Assembly: GCF_012515855.1 (NCBI RefSeq)
Contig: NZ_JAAYXO010000165.1
Coordinates: 1-37,063 of the forward strand
From: Gordonia sp. (in: high G+C Gram-positive bacteria)
Lineage (GTDB): Bacteria > Actinomycetota > Actinomycetes > Mycobacteriales > Mycobacteriaceae
Length of the DNA stretch: 37,063 bases
Direction: 5' to 3'
Under the pieces are notes generated by a model. That model did not search any database. It was not told the origin of the DNA and saw only the letters and a list, made by a program, of their open reading frames with translations. Shown in pieces: positions 27,239-34,831 of the stretch (position 1 is its first letter; each line of letters opens with the position of its first letter). The translations under genes were made by a program, and so were the position numbers.

Positions 27239-27655
27239 ATGAAGCATTTTCGGAGACTGCTGGAAACGGCGCTGATCATCCTGTGCGCGGGCACCGTTCT
27301 GGTGGCCTGCGGATCCGACGAGGAACCCGACGACGGCACGGTGAAACTGCCTGCCGACTTCCCGTCGCAGATTCAGGTGGTCGACGGCGCCATCCTGACC
27401 TCCTCCGGCGAGTCGCCGCGATGGCAGGTGACGATTCAGGCTCGGGCCGGCGACGGGAATGCGCTCACCAACGCGGTCGCGAAGCTGACCGACGAGGGAT
27501 TCACCGAATCCTCCCGCGTCGACGAGCCCGCGTCGAAGTCGGTGCTGCTCAGCAAAGACGTCGACGGCAAACAACTGTGGGTCAACGTCGGGCTGTCGGC
27601 GGATGCGGCGGCCGGAGCGTCGACGGTGATCTACCAGGTCAGCGTCGCGGGCTAG
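27239..27655 (+). CDS. Small lipoprotein of unknown function
   Basis: A 138-aa protein with a classic lipoprotein signal, MKHFRRLLETALIILCAGTV followed by L-V-A-C24, then an acidic Asp/Glu stretch and a compact domain (VKLPADFPSQIQVVDGAILT; WQVTIQARAG; AVAKLTDEGFTES; LWVNVGLSA). The pattern resembles other mycobacterial lipoproteins that measure about 130 aa, but I do not know a family. There is no ribosome site; TACCTT (27221-27226) fits a -10 element and would leave a leader of only about 6 nt. It is divergent from mrpA, so the two promoter regions share 82 nt. Confidence 0.85.
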   Translation: MKHFRRLLETALIILCAGTVLVACGSDEEPDDGTVKLPADFPSQIQVVDGAILTSSGESPRWQVTIQARAGDGNALTNAVAKLTDEGFTESSRVDEPASKSVLLSKDVDGKQLWVNVGLSADAAAGASTVIYQVSVAG

Positions 27656-27825
27656 GGCGGGCGAGACTGCGGGCCTCGGGGAGACTGCGGCTTCGGCGAG
27701 ACTCGGGCGGCGGTCGGAACCGGCAGGAAACCGGTACCCGGCTGGCAGCTGATTGCCAGGTTCGAGGAGTTCCATGGGTTTCGACAGCGACACCCGGTTG
27801 CTGACGTCACCGAGAGGATCGTTCC
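27656..27825. other. 170-nt intergenic region with short repeats
   Basis: Three near-copies of GAGACTGCGG lie at about 27664-27710. A hairpin CTGGCA-GCTGAT-TGCCAG lies at 27742-27759. GAGAGGA shortly before 27826 is the ribosome site of the next gene. No further gene is seen. Confidence 0.5.
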
Positions 27826-28329
27826 ATGACCGACCCCAACGAGCCCACCCAGAACTTCTCTGAGGGGACTCGCGAGCCGGCCGACACGCAGCCGGACGCC
27901 GCACCGACCGCGCCAATCGCGTCCGGTGACCCCTCCGCCGCGGCGGTTCCTGCGCCCGCCGTCGCCGACAACGGCACCGGCAAGCATGTTTCGGTGAAGC
28001 GGTCGTGGCTGTACGCCGGCGCAGGTGTCGGGGTCCTCGCCGTAATCGGCGTCGCGTTCGGTCTCGGCTACCTCGCCGGGTACGACGAAGGCGGCGACCG
28101 GGGCTCGCACCACGAGCGCGGCGAGCGGATGCACGGCCACACCGGCGAGAAGGGCGAGTTCGGGCCCGGCATGCGCTGGCGGATGAATCCGGAAGACATG
28201 CCGGGTCGCGACGGCCAGCGCCCAGATCGCCAGAACACCGATCGCCAGAATCCGAACCAGCAGCCGTCCGAGTCCACCACGACCGCCCCGGTCGTCCCGG
28301 AGACCACCGCCCCGGCGATGCCCGGGTAG
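27826..28329 (+). CDS. Single-pass membrane protein with His/Met-rich external region
   Basis: A 167-aa protein of unknown function. Residues 1-60 are a Pro/Ala-rich cytoplasmic tail; about 61-85 (WLYAGAGVGVLAVIGVAFGL) form one TM. A segment about 93-125 follows that is rich in possible metal ligands (SHHERGERMHGHTGEKGE, GPGMRWRMNPEDM: His95, 96, 103, 105 and Met102, 116, 120, 125), then a low-complexity Gln/Asn/Arg and Thr/Pro tail. This composition resembles copper-handling periplasmic regions, but no defined motif is present, so metal binding is only a suggestion. The start is ATG 27826. Confidence 0.8.
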   Translation: MTDPNEPTQNFSEGTREPADTQPDAAPTAPIASGDPSAAAVPAPAVADNGTGKHVSVKRSWLYAGAGVGVLAVIGVAFGLGYLAGYDEGGDRGSHHERGERMHGHTGEKGEFGPGMRWRMNPEDMPGRDGQRPDRQNTDRQNPNQQPSESTTTAPVVPETTAPAMPG

Positions 28330-28394
28330 GACGACCGCGGCACCCGTCGAGCCGGACAGCGCCGCCGGCACCTGAGTGCCGCGCGCGCGGGGAA

Positions 28395-29990
28395 CTAGCC
28401 GGTGGCGACCGACTCGTGCGCCACCCGCAGGTTCTTCTTGAGGATCTTGCCCGACGGGTTCTTCGGGAGGGCCTCGGCGAAGATCACGTACTTGGGTCGC
28501 TTGTACGGCGCCAGCACGCTTTCGACGTGCGCGTCGACGTGCGCCTGGGTGAGGGTGACGCCGTCCTTCGGGACCACGACGGCGGTCACCGCCTCGATCC
28601 ACTTCGGATGCGGAACGCCGAAGACCGCCACTTCGGCGACGCCGTCGAGCAGGTAGATCGCTTCTTCGACCTCGCGCGAGGCGACGTTCTCGCCGCCGGT
28701 CTTGATCATGTCCTTCTTGCGGTCGACCACCGACAGGTAGCCGTCGGCGTCGAACTTTCCGAGGTCGCCGGAGTGGAACCAGCCGCCGGCGAACGCCGCG
28801 GCCGTCTTCTCCTCGTCGTTGTAGTAGCCGAGGCAGGCGTGGGGGCTGCGGTGCACGATCTCGCCGACCTGGCCGACCGGCAGCGGATTGCCCTCGTCGT
28901 CGACGACGATCGTCTCGACGTTCAGCGACGCGCGTCCTGCCGAACCGGCGTGGGGGATCTGCTCGTGCGGTTGCAGGATGGTGGCCAGCGGTGACATCTC
29001 GGTCTGGCCGTAGAAGTTCCAGAACAGCACGTCGGGCAGTCGCTCACCCAACTCGCGCAGCACCTCGACCGGCATCGGCGACGCCCCGTAGTAGCCCTTG
29101 CGCAGCGACGAGAGGTCGCGGGTGTCGAAATCGGGGTGGCGCAGGAGTGAGATCCAGACGGTCGGCGGGCAGAACAGCTTGGTGGCACCGTGCGCCTCGA
29201 CCGCTGCCAGCAGCGCGGCGGGTTCGGGGCTCGGCAGAATGATGCTGGTGGCGCCCAGGTAGACGTCGACCGACAGGAAGCAGTCGAGCTGCGCGCAGTG
29301 ATACAGCGGCAGCGAGTGGATCTCGATGTCGTCGGAGGTCATGCCGCCGTCGACGATGCATGACACGTACTGCGACACCAACGACTTCGACGACAGCAGA
29401 ACGCCCTTCGGTCGCGACTCGGTGCCGGAGGTGAACATCATCCGCAGCGGGTCGTCGTCGCGCACGAGCACCTGCGGCGCAGTGGCATCGGGGTGGGTGA
29501 TCCAGTCCGCGATGTCCTCCCAGCCGTCGACCGGTGTGCCCGCCAGGCCGATCGTCGCACGGACGACGTCGGTGCGTGACGATGCGTCGATCGCGGCGCC
29601 GACGGTCCCGGCGAGAGCGTCTTCGGCGACGACGATGGTCGAGCCCGAGTGGTCGAGGATGAAAGCGATCTCGTCGGCGCCCAAGCCGAAGTTGATCGGC
29701 ACCAGAATGGCTCCGAGGCGGGCGCTCGCGAAGGTCAGGACGGCGAACTGCCAGCAGTTGTGGCTCACCAGCGCCAGTCGATCGCCCTTGGCGAGGCCGT
29801 GCGCGGTGAGCGCGTTGGCGCAACGATTCACGGCGGCGTCGAACTCGGCGAAGGTCAGCGAGGTGTCGCCGTTGATGAGCGCGGTCTTGGTCGGGGCGCG
29901 CAGCGCGGTGCGACGCAGCAGATCGCCGACGGTGTACGACCGCGCGGTGTCGATAGCGGTGGTGGTGGCATCGCTGAATCCAGTGCTCAT
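28395..29990 (-). CDS. Acyl-CoA synthetase (FadD family)
   Basis: A 531-aa fatty-acid CoA ligase of the ANL superfamily, activating a carboxylic acid through acyl-AMP to acyl-CoA. Seen: MFTSGTESRPKGVLLSSKSL (ATP P-loop; the usual STG is SGTE), NFYGQTE (motif A5), GWFHSGDLGKFDADGYLSVV, DRKKDMIKTGGENV (hinge Asp and A8) and NPSGKILKKNLR with the catalytic A10 lysine. Start ATG 29990 lies behind AAGGAG, about 8 nt upstream. The leader holds a hairpin and a perfect palindrome, so it is probably controlled by a TetR-like regulator. The substrate is unknown; the acyl-CoA dehydrogenases 5 kb away could act on its product. Confidence 0.94.
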   Translation of the reverse strand: MSTGFSDATTTAIDTARSYTVGDLLRRTALRAPTKTALINGDTSLTFAEFDAAVNRCANALTAHGLAKGDRLALVSHNCWQFAVLTFASARLGAILVPINFGLGADEIAFILDHSGSTIVVAEDALAGTVGAAIDASSRTDVVRATIGLAGTPVDGWEDIADWITHPDATAPQVLVRDDDPLRMMFTSGTESRPKGVLLSSKSLVSQYVSCIVDGGMTSDDIEIHSLPLYHCAQLDCFLSVDVYLGATSIILPSPEPAALLAAVEAHGATKLFCPPTVWISLLRHPDFDTRDLSSLRKGYYGASPMPVEVLRELGERLPDVLFWNFYGQTEMSPLATILQPHEQIPHAGSAGRASLNVETIVVDDEGNPLPVGQVGEIVHRSPHACLGYYNDEEKTAAAFAGGWFHSGDLGKFDADGYLSVVDRKKDMIKTGGENVASREVEEAIYLLDGVAEVAVFGVPHPKWIEAVTAVVVPKDGVTLTQAHVDAHVESVLAPYKRPKYVIFAEALPKNPSGKILKKNLRVAHESVATG

Positions 29991-30020
29991 GGTGGGGGCT
30001 CCTTAGCGAGCGTCGCGCCG

Positions 30021-30042
30021 TTCGGCGCACTGCGGCGCCGAA
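30021..30042 (-). promoter_or_regulatory. Hairpin in the fadD leader
   Basis: Perfect 8-bp arms TTCGGCGC and GCGCCGAA with a 6-nt loop, directly beside the palindrome and 31 nt from the fadD start. It may affect leader folding or be a second protein site. Confidence 0.4.
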
Positions 30043-30044
30043 CC

Positions 30045-30068
30045 AATTACTTGGGGTTCCAAGTAATT
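30045..30068. promoter_or_regulatory. Perfect palindromic operator upstream of fadD
   Basis: Perfect 10-bp arms AATTACTTGG and CCAAGTAATT separated by GGTT, centred about 66 nt before the fadD ATG. The size, AT-rich outer arms and position are typical of a TetR-family operator. No TetR gene is in the window, so the regulator is elsewhere. Confidence 0.75.
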
Positions 30069-30101
30069 CATACCACTGTGAGCTCGCCGACACGAGTCTT
30101 T

Positions 30102-30118
30102 CCCGGACGGGATCCGGG
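30102..30118 (-). terminator. Hairpin after the AAA ATPase operon
   Basis: CCCGGA-CGGGA-TCCGGG, a 6-bp stem 10 nt past the stop of the ATPase gene. It is followed in the transcript by AAAGACT rather than a U-run, so termination is only likely. Confidence 0.45.
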
Positions 30119-30127
30119 CGCGCGACA

Positions 30128-32380
30128 CTATTCGGCGCGACGCGCCGCGTACGCCTCGAGTTCGGCCACCTGGTCCGGATCCAGCGACGGTCGTACGGCG
30201 GCCCGAGCGGTCTCGACATCCGCGGCGGTGACGGTCGCGGCATCGATGTCCCGTCGCATGGCGGCCAGCGCGGCTTCGCGCAGCAGCGCCGAGCAGTCGG
30301 CGGCCGAGTAGCCGTCGAGTTCGGCGGCGAGGTCGTCGAGATCGACTCCGGACAGCGGAACGCTGCGTCCCGCGGCGCGCAGAATGTCGGCGCGGGCGGC
30401 GGCGTCGGGCGGTGGGACGAACACCAGTCGCTCCAGTCGGCCGGGACGCAGCAGCGCCGGGTCGATGAGGTCGGGCCGGTTGGTGGCGCCCAGCACCACG
30501 ACGTCGTTCAGCGGCTCGGCGCCGTCGAGTTCGGTCAGCAGCGCCGCCACCACGCGGTCGGCGACGCCCGAGTCGGTGGAGCCGCCGCGCCGCGGGGCCA
30601 GGGCGTCCACCTCGTCGAGGAAGACCAGCGACGGCGCGCTGGCTCGAGCCCGGGCGAACAGGTCGCGGACCGCGCGCTCGGACGAGCCGACCCACTTGTC
30701 GAGCAGTTCGGCGCCCTTGACGCTGTGCACCGACAGTCGGCCCGAGGCGGCGAGCGCACGGACGACGAAGGTCTTCCCGCAGCCGGGCGGGCCGTAGAGC
30801 AGGACGCCGCGCGGCGGTTCCACGCCCAGGCGAGTGAAGGTGTCCGGGTGCTGCAGCGGCCACAGCACGGCTTCGGTCAGCGCCTGACGGGTCTCCACCA
30901 TGTCGCCGACGTCGTCGAGGGTGATGGAGCCGAGCGCCACATCGGGAGACTCGAGGCGGGAGGCCGGCCGGATGACGCCGAGCGCCTCCACCAGGTCTTC
31001 GGTGCGGAGTTCGGCGTCGGTCTCCTCGCGGGTGGCGCGGGAGGCGGCGCGCAGGGCGGCGTCGCGGGTCAGCGCGGCGAGGTCGGCCGCGACGAAGCCG
31101 GGCGTCCGCGACGCGATCGTGTCGAGATCGAGGCGGCCGTGCGTCGGGACGTCGGCGAGGATGGCGCCCAGGAGTTTGGCGCGCTGACCGGCGTCGGGCA
31201 GTCCGATCGTCAACTCGCGGTCGCAGAGGTCGGGTTCGCGGAGACGGGAGTCGAGGCCGCCCGGGTCGGAGGTGGTGGCGATCAGCGCGACGGCGCCGCC
31301 GGCGATGGCGTCGCGCAGGTCCTGCAGGATCAGCGTCGACACCGGATCGGACTCGGCGGGCAGCAGCTTGTCGACATCGGTCACCAGGAGGACCCCGCCG
31401 GTCGCGGGCAGGGTCGCGACGGCGGCCTGGACGGCGGTGCGCCGACCGTCGGCGGCCAACGCGCCCGTCGACGGTCCGTCGATCTCCGCCAGCGGTCGGT
31501 GCGCGCAGACCGACCGGACGAGCGTCGCCTTGCCGACCCCGGAGGGCCCGGACAGCAGCACGCCCAGCCGCGGCTGGGCGCCGAGCGCGCGCAGCACGTC
31601 GGGGTTGTCGAGGGTCACGCCCAGCCACTCCTCGAGGCGGGCCACCTGCGTGTCGACGCCGACCAGCTCGGACACGGGACGAACGCGGTGCTCCGGCTGG
31701 GTGTCGGGGGTGGGCTGGGTGTCGGGGTTCGCGGTGCCGGTCGGCGGCACGGAGCGGGGAGCGGCGCCCGGCGCGGCTGATGCCGTCGGGGTCGTGCCGA
31801 CGGCTCGGTTGACGCCTTCTCGACTCTCGCCCTCCCAGAGCACGGCGGTGTTGGTCTGCACGCTCACCGGGCCTGCGGGGACGGTCGCGGTCACGGTCAA
31901 CAGCTCGTTGGTCCAGGTGATCCCGACCGACCGGGCCAGCGACGCGGTCGCGCCCGCCGCGGTGAGTTCGGGGCCGAGATCGCGGGGGAGCAGCGAAACG
32001 GTGTCCCCGATGCTCAGCACCTTGCCCAGCAGGGCGCGGCGCAGGGTCGGTTCGGTCACCGAGACGCTCGCCAGACGCGACCCGCGGACGGTGACGCGCG
32101 AGGCGCCGTGGACCACGACCGGAGCCACCACGACGGCGCTGTCCTCGCGGATGCCGAGGTTGGTGAAGGTGAGGTCGTCGAGCAGGATCAGCCCGGTGGG
32201 CGAGTCGGCGGGCGCCGCGGCGACCACCGCTGACGACACCCGAGCGCCGGTCAGCGAGACGGCGTCCCACTCCCGCAGCGAGAGTGCGGTGAGCACCTCC
32301 GGGTGCACCCGCACCAGACCGCGGCGCGAGTCGGCCGCCGAGGTGTTGAGGCGGGCGGTGAGCGTCAGCGTTGGAGACAT
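30128..32380 (-). CDS. Tandem AAA+ ATPase (CDC48/p97-like, Rv0435c-type)
   Basis: A 750-aa protein with an N-terminal double-psi-barrel-like domain (1-190), a Pro/Thr-rich linker (195-232) and two AAA modules. D1 (about 235-475) has Walker A GPSGVGKAT (278-286, Ala where Thr/Ser binds Mg) and a weak Walker B LLVTDVD without the catalytic Glu. D2 (about 485-710) is intact: GPPGCGKT (530-537), pore-loop KWVG (562-565), LVFLDE (585-590), sensor Asn634 and arginine fingers in LLRPGR. Only D2 is expected to hydrolyse ATP. ATG 32380 overlaps the pssA stop by one base, so it is made with psd and pssA, an association also seen in mycobacteria. Substrates are unknown. Confidence 0.94.
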   Translation of the reverse strand: MSPTLTLTARLNTSAADSRRGLVRVHPEVLTALSLREWDAVSLTGARVSSAVVAAAPADSPTGLILLDDLTFTNLGIREDSAVVVAPVVVHGASRVTVRGSRLASVSVTEPTLRRALLGKVLSIGDTVSLLPRDLGPELTAAGATASLARSVGITWTNELLTVTATVPAGPVSVQTNTAVLWEGESREGVNRAVGTTPTASAAPGAAPRSVPPTGTANPDTQPTPDTQPEHRVRPVSELVGVDTQVARLEEWLGVTLDNPDVLRALGAQPRLGVLLSGPSGVGKATLVRSVCAHRPLAEIDGPSTGALAADGRRTAVQAAVATLPATGGVLLVTDVDKLLPAESDPVSTLILQDLRDAIAGGAVALIATTSDPGGLDSRLREPDLCDRELTIGLPDAGQRAKLLGAILADVPTHGRLDLDTIASRTPGFVAADLAALTRDAALRAASRATREETDAELRTEDLVEALGVIRPASRLESPDVALGSITLDDVGDMVETRQALTEAVLWPLQHPDTFTRLGVEPPRGVLLYGPPGCGKTFVVRALAASGRLSVHSVKGAELLDKWVGSSERAVRDLFARARASAPSLVFLDEVDALAPRRGGSTDSGVADRVVAALLTELDGAEPLNDVVVLGATNRPDLIDPALLRPGRLERLVFVPPPDAAARADILRAAGRSVPLSGVDLDDLAAELDGYSAADCSALLREAALAAMRRDIDAATVTAADVETARAAVRPSLDPDQVAELEAYAARRAE

Positions 32381-33387
32381 CAGTCCTCGCGGGGGCCTTG
32401 GGGGCGGCGCAGGCCGAGACGGGCGGTGGAACGCTGCGGCATCACTCGCCGACGGGAGCCGTCGGCGACGGCCTGGCGGCGCTCATCGCGACGTTGCAGT
32501 CGGCGGTCGCGCGCGGGGGCGTCCCAGTGCTCGTGGTGAGCCGCGGCCCAGCGCTGGCTGCGCCACGCGAACGGGATGTGAATCAGGTACGCCGACACGA
32601 TGATGATCATCAACAGGTAGGGGAAGGTGAACATCAGCGCGGCCGCCGCGGCGACGATGAACAGCAGACCTGCCAGTGCGCTCGGACGGATGTTGGCCGA
32701 TTTCATCGACAGTGTCGGGACACGGCTCACCGCGAGCAGCCCGATGAACAGCAGCCACGCCGCGACCACCGGCATCGACACCCACCAGCCCTCGCCGAAG
32801 TGCTGCTGCAGGCCGATCGGCAGCAGCGCCATCACGGCCGCGGCCGGGGCGGGAACGCCGACGAAGTAGTCCTTGGTGTACTGCGGTGCGTCGTGGTCGT
32901 CGAGCAGGGTGTTGAAGCGCGCCAGGCGCAGCACGATGGCAGCGCAGAACAGCAGGGCCACCACCCAGCCGAAGTCCTGCGCCGCCGAACTCTGGTTGTC
33001 GCGCAAGACCACTGCGTAGACGATGAGCGCGGGGGCCACGCCGAAGTTGATGGCGTCGGCCAGGGAGTCGAGCTCGGCACCGATCTTGGTGGTCGCATCC
33101 ATCATTCGGGCCACGCGACCGTCGATGCCGTCGAAGACCGCGGCCAGCACCAGCAGCCCCATCGCGAGGTCGACGTTTCCGGCGTCCGCGGAACGGACGG
33201 CGGTGAGGCCCGCGCACAGCGCGAGGATGGTGAGGGTCGACGGAACGATCATCCGGCCGGCCCTGGCGGAGCCGACCGACCGCCGTGGGCGGCGGGCGTC
33301 CTCCTCGGTGCGGCGCACCGACGAGGGGAGGCGGAGACGTCGTCGAGGGCGGTCGGCTGGTCTCCGATGCGGTCTGATCCGCGGCAT
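32380..33387 (-). CDS. pssA: CDP-diacylglycerol-serine O-phosphatidyltransferase
   Basis: A membrane enzyme joining CDP-diacylglycerol and serine into phosphatidylserine. 335 aa. The CDP-alcohol phosphotransferase motif is complete: FDGIDGRVARMMDATTK, then IGAELDSLADAINFG (D-G-x2-G-x3-A-R-x8-G-x3-D-x3-D). About eight hydrophobic segments follow. An Arg-rich 45-residue N-terminus precedes MIVPSTLTILALCAG, and the C-terminus is also strongly basic, so the true start could be internal. ATG 33387 overlaps the psd stop by one base. Product passes to Psd. Confidence 0.95.
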   Translation of the reverse strand: MPRIRPHRRPADRPRRRLRLPSSVRRTEEDARRPRRSVGSARAGRMIVPSTLTILALCAGLTAVRSADAGNVDLAMGLLVLAAVFDGIDGRVARMMDATTKIGAELDSLADAINFGVAPALIVYAVVLRDNQSSAAQDFGWVVALLFCAAIVLRLARFNTLLDDHDAPQYTKDYFVGVPAPAAAVMALLPIGLQQHFGEGWWVSMPVVAAWLLFIGLLAVSRVPTLSMKSANIRPSALAGLLFIVAAAAALMFTFPYLLMIIIVSAYLIHIPFAWRSQRWAAAHHEHWDAPARDRRLQRRDERRQAVADGSRRRVMPQRSTARLGLRRPQGPRED

Positions 33388-34100
33388 CAGGGGAGCTCCG
33401 CGAGCACCGTCTCGGCACCGACGGCGCGCTGACCGCAGGCGACCTTCACCGTGCTGCCCTGCGGGAGGTACAGGTCGACGCGCGATCCGAAGCGGATGAG
33501 GCCGTAGGTGTCACCGAGGGCCAGGGTGTCGCCCGGCGCCGCGTCGTTGACGATGCGGCGCGCCAGCAGGCCGGCGATCTGCACGACGCCGACGTCGGGG
33601 CCGGTGCCGTCGCCGGTCGCGATGGTCATCGCGGTGCGCTCGTTCTCGCTGCTGGCGGCGGGCAGGTCAGCGGAGAGGAACTTGCCCGGGGTGTGGACCA
33701 CCGACTGCACGCGGCCGGCGATCGGCACGCGCTGCACGTGGACGTCGAACACCGAGAGGAAGGTGCAGACGCGGGGGACGGGTTGGTCGCCCATGCCGAG
33801 TTCCGGCAGCGGGACGGCCTCGTCGACCAGTGCGACGGTGCCGTCCGCGGGCGCGACCACCAGTCCGGCGCCGGTCGGCGGCACGCGGCTCGGGTGTCGG
33901 AAGAACAACGCGGACGCGGCGGCGGCGGCCATCGCCGGACGGGCGACCCACTTGCGGTTGCGGCCGAGCAGCGCGACGGCGGCGGGCGCGGCCACGAACG
34001 GGATGCCCTGCGGGTGCAGCGGCGGCACGGTCTCGCGGATCAGGTCGACGACGTGGGCCAGGCCTTCGCGGTCATCGGGTTGGGAGGGACGTCGTGCCAC
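33387..34100 (-). CDS. psd: Phosphatidylserine decarboxylase proenzyme
   Basis: A pyruvoyl enzyme converting phosphatidylserine to phosphatidylethanolamine. 237 aa, short (type II-like) form as in mycobacteria. Seen: a hydrophobic N-terminal segment (WVARPAMAAAAASALFF), VAPADGTV (catalytic Asp), FLSVFDVHVQRVPIAG (His), and near the C-terminus RFGSRVDLYLP, whose Gly-Ser is the self-cleavage site that makes the pyruvoyl group. The start is GTG 34100 with AGGAG about 9 nt upstream. It is first of the operon psd-pssA-AAA ATPase. Confidence 0.96.
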   Translation of the reverse strand: MARRPSQPDDREGLAHVVDLIRETVPPLHPQGIPFVAAPAAVALLGRNRKWVARPAMAAAAASALFFRHPSRVPPTGAGLVVAPADGTVALVDEAVPLPELGMGDQPVPRVCTFLSVFDVHVQRVPIAGRVQSVVHTPGKFLSADLPAASSENERTAMTIATGDGTGPDVGVVQIAGLLARRIVNDAAPGDTLALGDTYGLIRFGSRVDLYLPQGSTVKVACGQRAVGAETVLAELP

Positions 34101-34125
34101 CGGTGTGTGCTCCTAGGTAAACGGG

Positions 34126-34145
34126 GGTCGCGAAACGGCGCGACC
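34126..34145. promoter_or_regulatory. Inverted repeat upstream of psd
   Basis: Perfect 7-bp arms GGTCGCG and CGCGACC with a 6-nt centre, 26-45 nt before the psd start. It could be an operator or a leader hairpin for the operon. Confidence 0.35.
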
Positions 34146-34188
34146 GACAAGACCAGCTTAATCGCCGCCGCCCGCATGCCCCGACGCA

Positions 34189-34227
34189 CATCGCCCTCCG
34201 ACGGCGAGCGGCCGTCGGAGGGCGATG
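34189..34227 (-). terminator. 17-bp hairpin terminator after the SRPBCC gene
   Basis: The arms CATCGCCCTCCGACGGC and GCCGTCGGAGGGCGATG pair perfectly over 17 bp, with the 5-nt loop GAGCG. It lies 28 nt past the SRPBCC stop and separates that gene from the psd operon. It is the longest perfect stem I found in the window. Confidence 0.85.
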
Positions 34228-34255
34228 CGGACTTCGAGCCCGGTGGGGTCGGCGA

Positions 34256-34714
34256 TCAGCCCTGGGCTGCGCGCTTGATCTTGCCGAGGGTCTCGCGGAT
34301 GCCCTCCTGCAGCTCGGCTTCGAACGGCTTCTCACCGCCCAGCACCTTGTCGACCAGGGTCGACGAGATCTTGGAGGTGCCGCCCGCGGGGACGGTGCGC
34401 GACTCGGTGAGCCGGACTCCGGTCTCCGTCGGCTCGATGCGGAACGTCCACACGGTGCGGTTGTCGAGGATCTTGAACGCCAGCTCCTTGTTCGGCTCGA
34501 AGGTCACCACCTTCGACCGGGTGGGCCACACCAGCGGCCCGCGGCGGTTCACGTTGAGGGTCGTGGTGCCGACCTTCACGTCGCCGCCGAAGATGATCAT
34601 CTTCTTGCACTGCGGGCTCCACTCGCCCATGCGACGCAGGTCGCTGACGACCGACCAGACCTTCTCGGGGCTGGCTTCGATGTCGATGGAGTCTTCGATC
34701 AGGGGTGCGGCCAT
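34256..34714 (-). CDS. SRPBCC (START-like) family protein
   Basis: A 152-aa soluble protein with the hydrophobic-cavity fold used to bind lipids or polyketides. Seen: the family opening IEDSIDIEASPEKVWSVVSD, LRRMGEWSPQCKK, then alternating strands (KVGTTTLNVNRRG; SKVVTFEPNKELAFKI; VWTFRIEPTETGVRLTESRT) and a long C-terminal helix (EAELQEGIRETLGKIKRAA). The start is ATG 34714 with GGAG 6 nt upstream. It is adjacent to acyl-CoA dehydrogenase genes but has its own regulatory region and terminator. The ligand is unknown. Confidence 0.92.
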   Translation of the reverse strand: MAAPLIEDSIDIEASPEKVWSVVSDLRRMGEWSPQCKKMIIFGGDVKVGTTTLNVNRRGPLVWPTRSKVVTFEPNKELAFKILDNRTVWTFRIEPTETGVRLTESRTVPAGGTSKISSTLVDKVLGGEKPFEAELQEGIRETLGKIKRAAQG

Positions 34715-34776
34715 GGCTGTCTCCGTTCTGTGCGCGCCGGAGGAGTACGGCGCGTGTTGTCGGTCACCCTAATGCA

Positions 34777-34805
34777 TGTGACGCATGGTCACACCTTGAG
34801 TGTGA
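34777..34805. promoter_or_regulatory. Three alternating TGTGA/TCACA half-sites, 12 nt apart
   Basis: TGTGA (34777), TCACA (34789) and TGTGA (34801) are spaced exactly 12 nt, making two overlapping inverted repeats: TGTGAC-GCATG-GTCACA and TCACAC-CTTGA-GTGTGA, each with perfect 6-bp arms and a 5-nt centre. They lie 63-91 nt upstream of the SRPBCC start. A -10-like TAGGGT (minus strand, 34766-34771) lies just downstream, so the sites overlap or abut the -35 region. Confidence 0.6.
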
Positions 34806-34831
34806 TGCGGATCCCGGTCGGAATCGGCGAG

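Noticed and set aside
24250-27804. Very long open frame on the plus strand opposite mrpA, and similar long frames opposite gad/Pip (5310-7457) and in other frames of the AAA gene
   Set aside because: High GC leaves antisense frames free of stops; the translations are Arg/Gly/His-rich low-complexity sequence, while the opposite strand or frame has clear family motifs.
28366-28381. CGGCAC-CTGA-GTGCCG as terminator between the His/Met-rich gene and fadD
   Set aside because: Only 6 bp of stem with no flanking T-run in a very GC-rich stretch; too weak to list as a terminator.
34777-34793. CRP/GlxR binding site upstream of the SRPBCC gene
   Set aside because: TGTGA and TCACA are 7 nt apart, not the 6 nt of the CRP consensus. 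It is kept as an unassigned inverted-repeat array.
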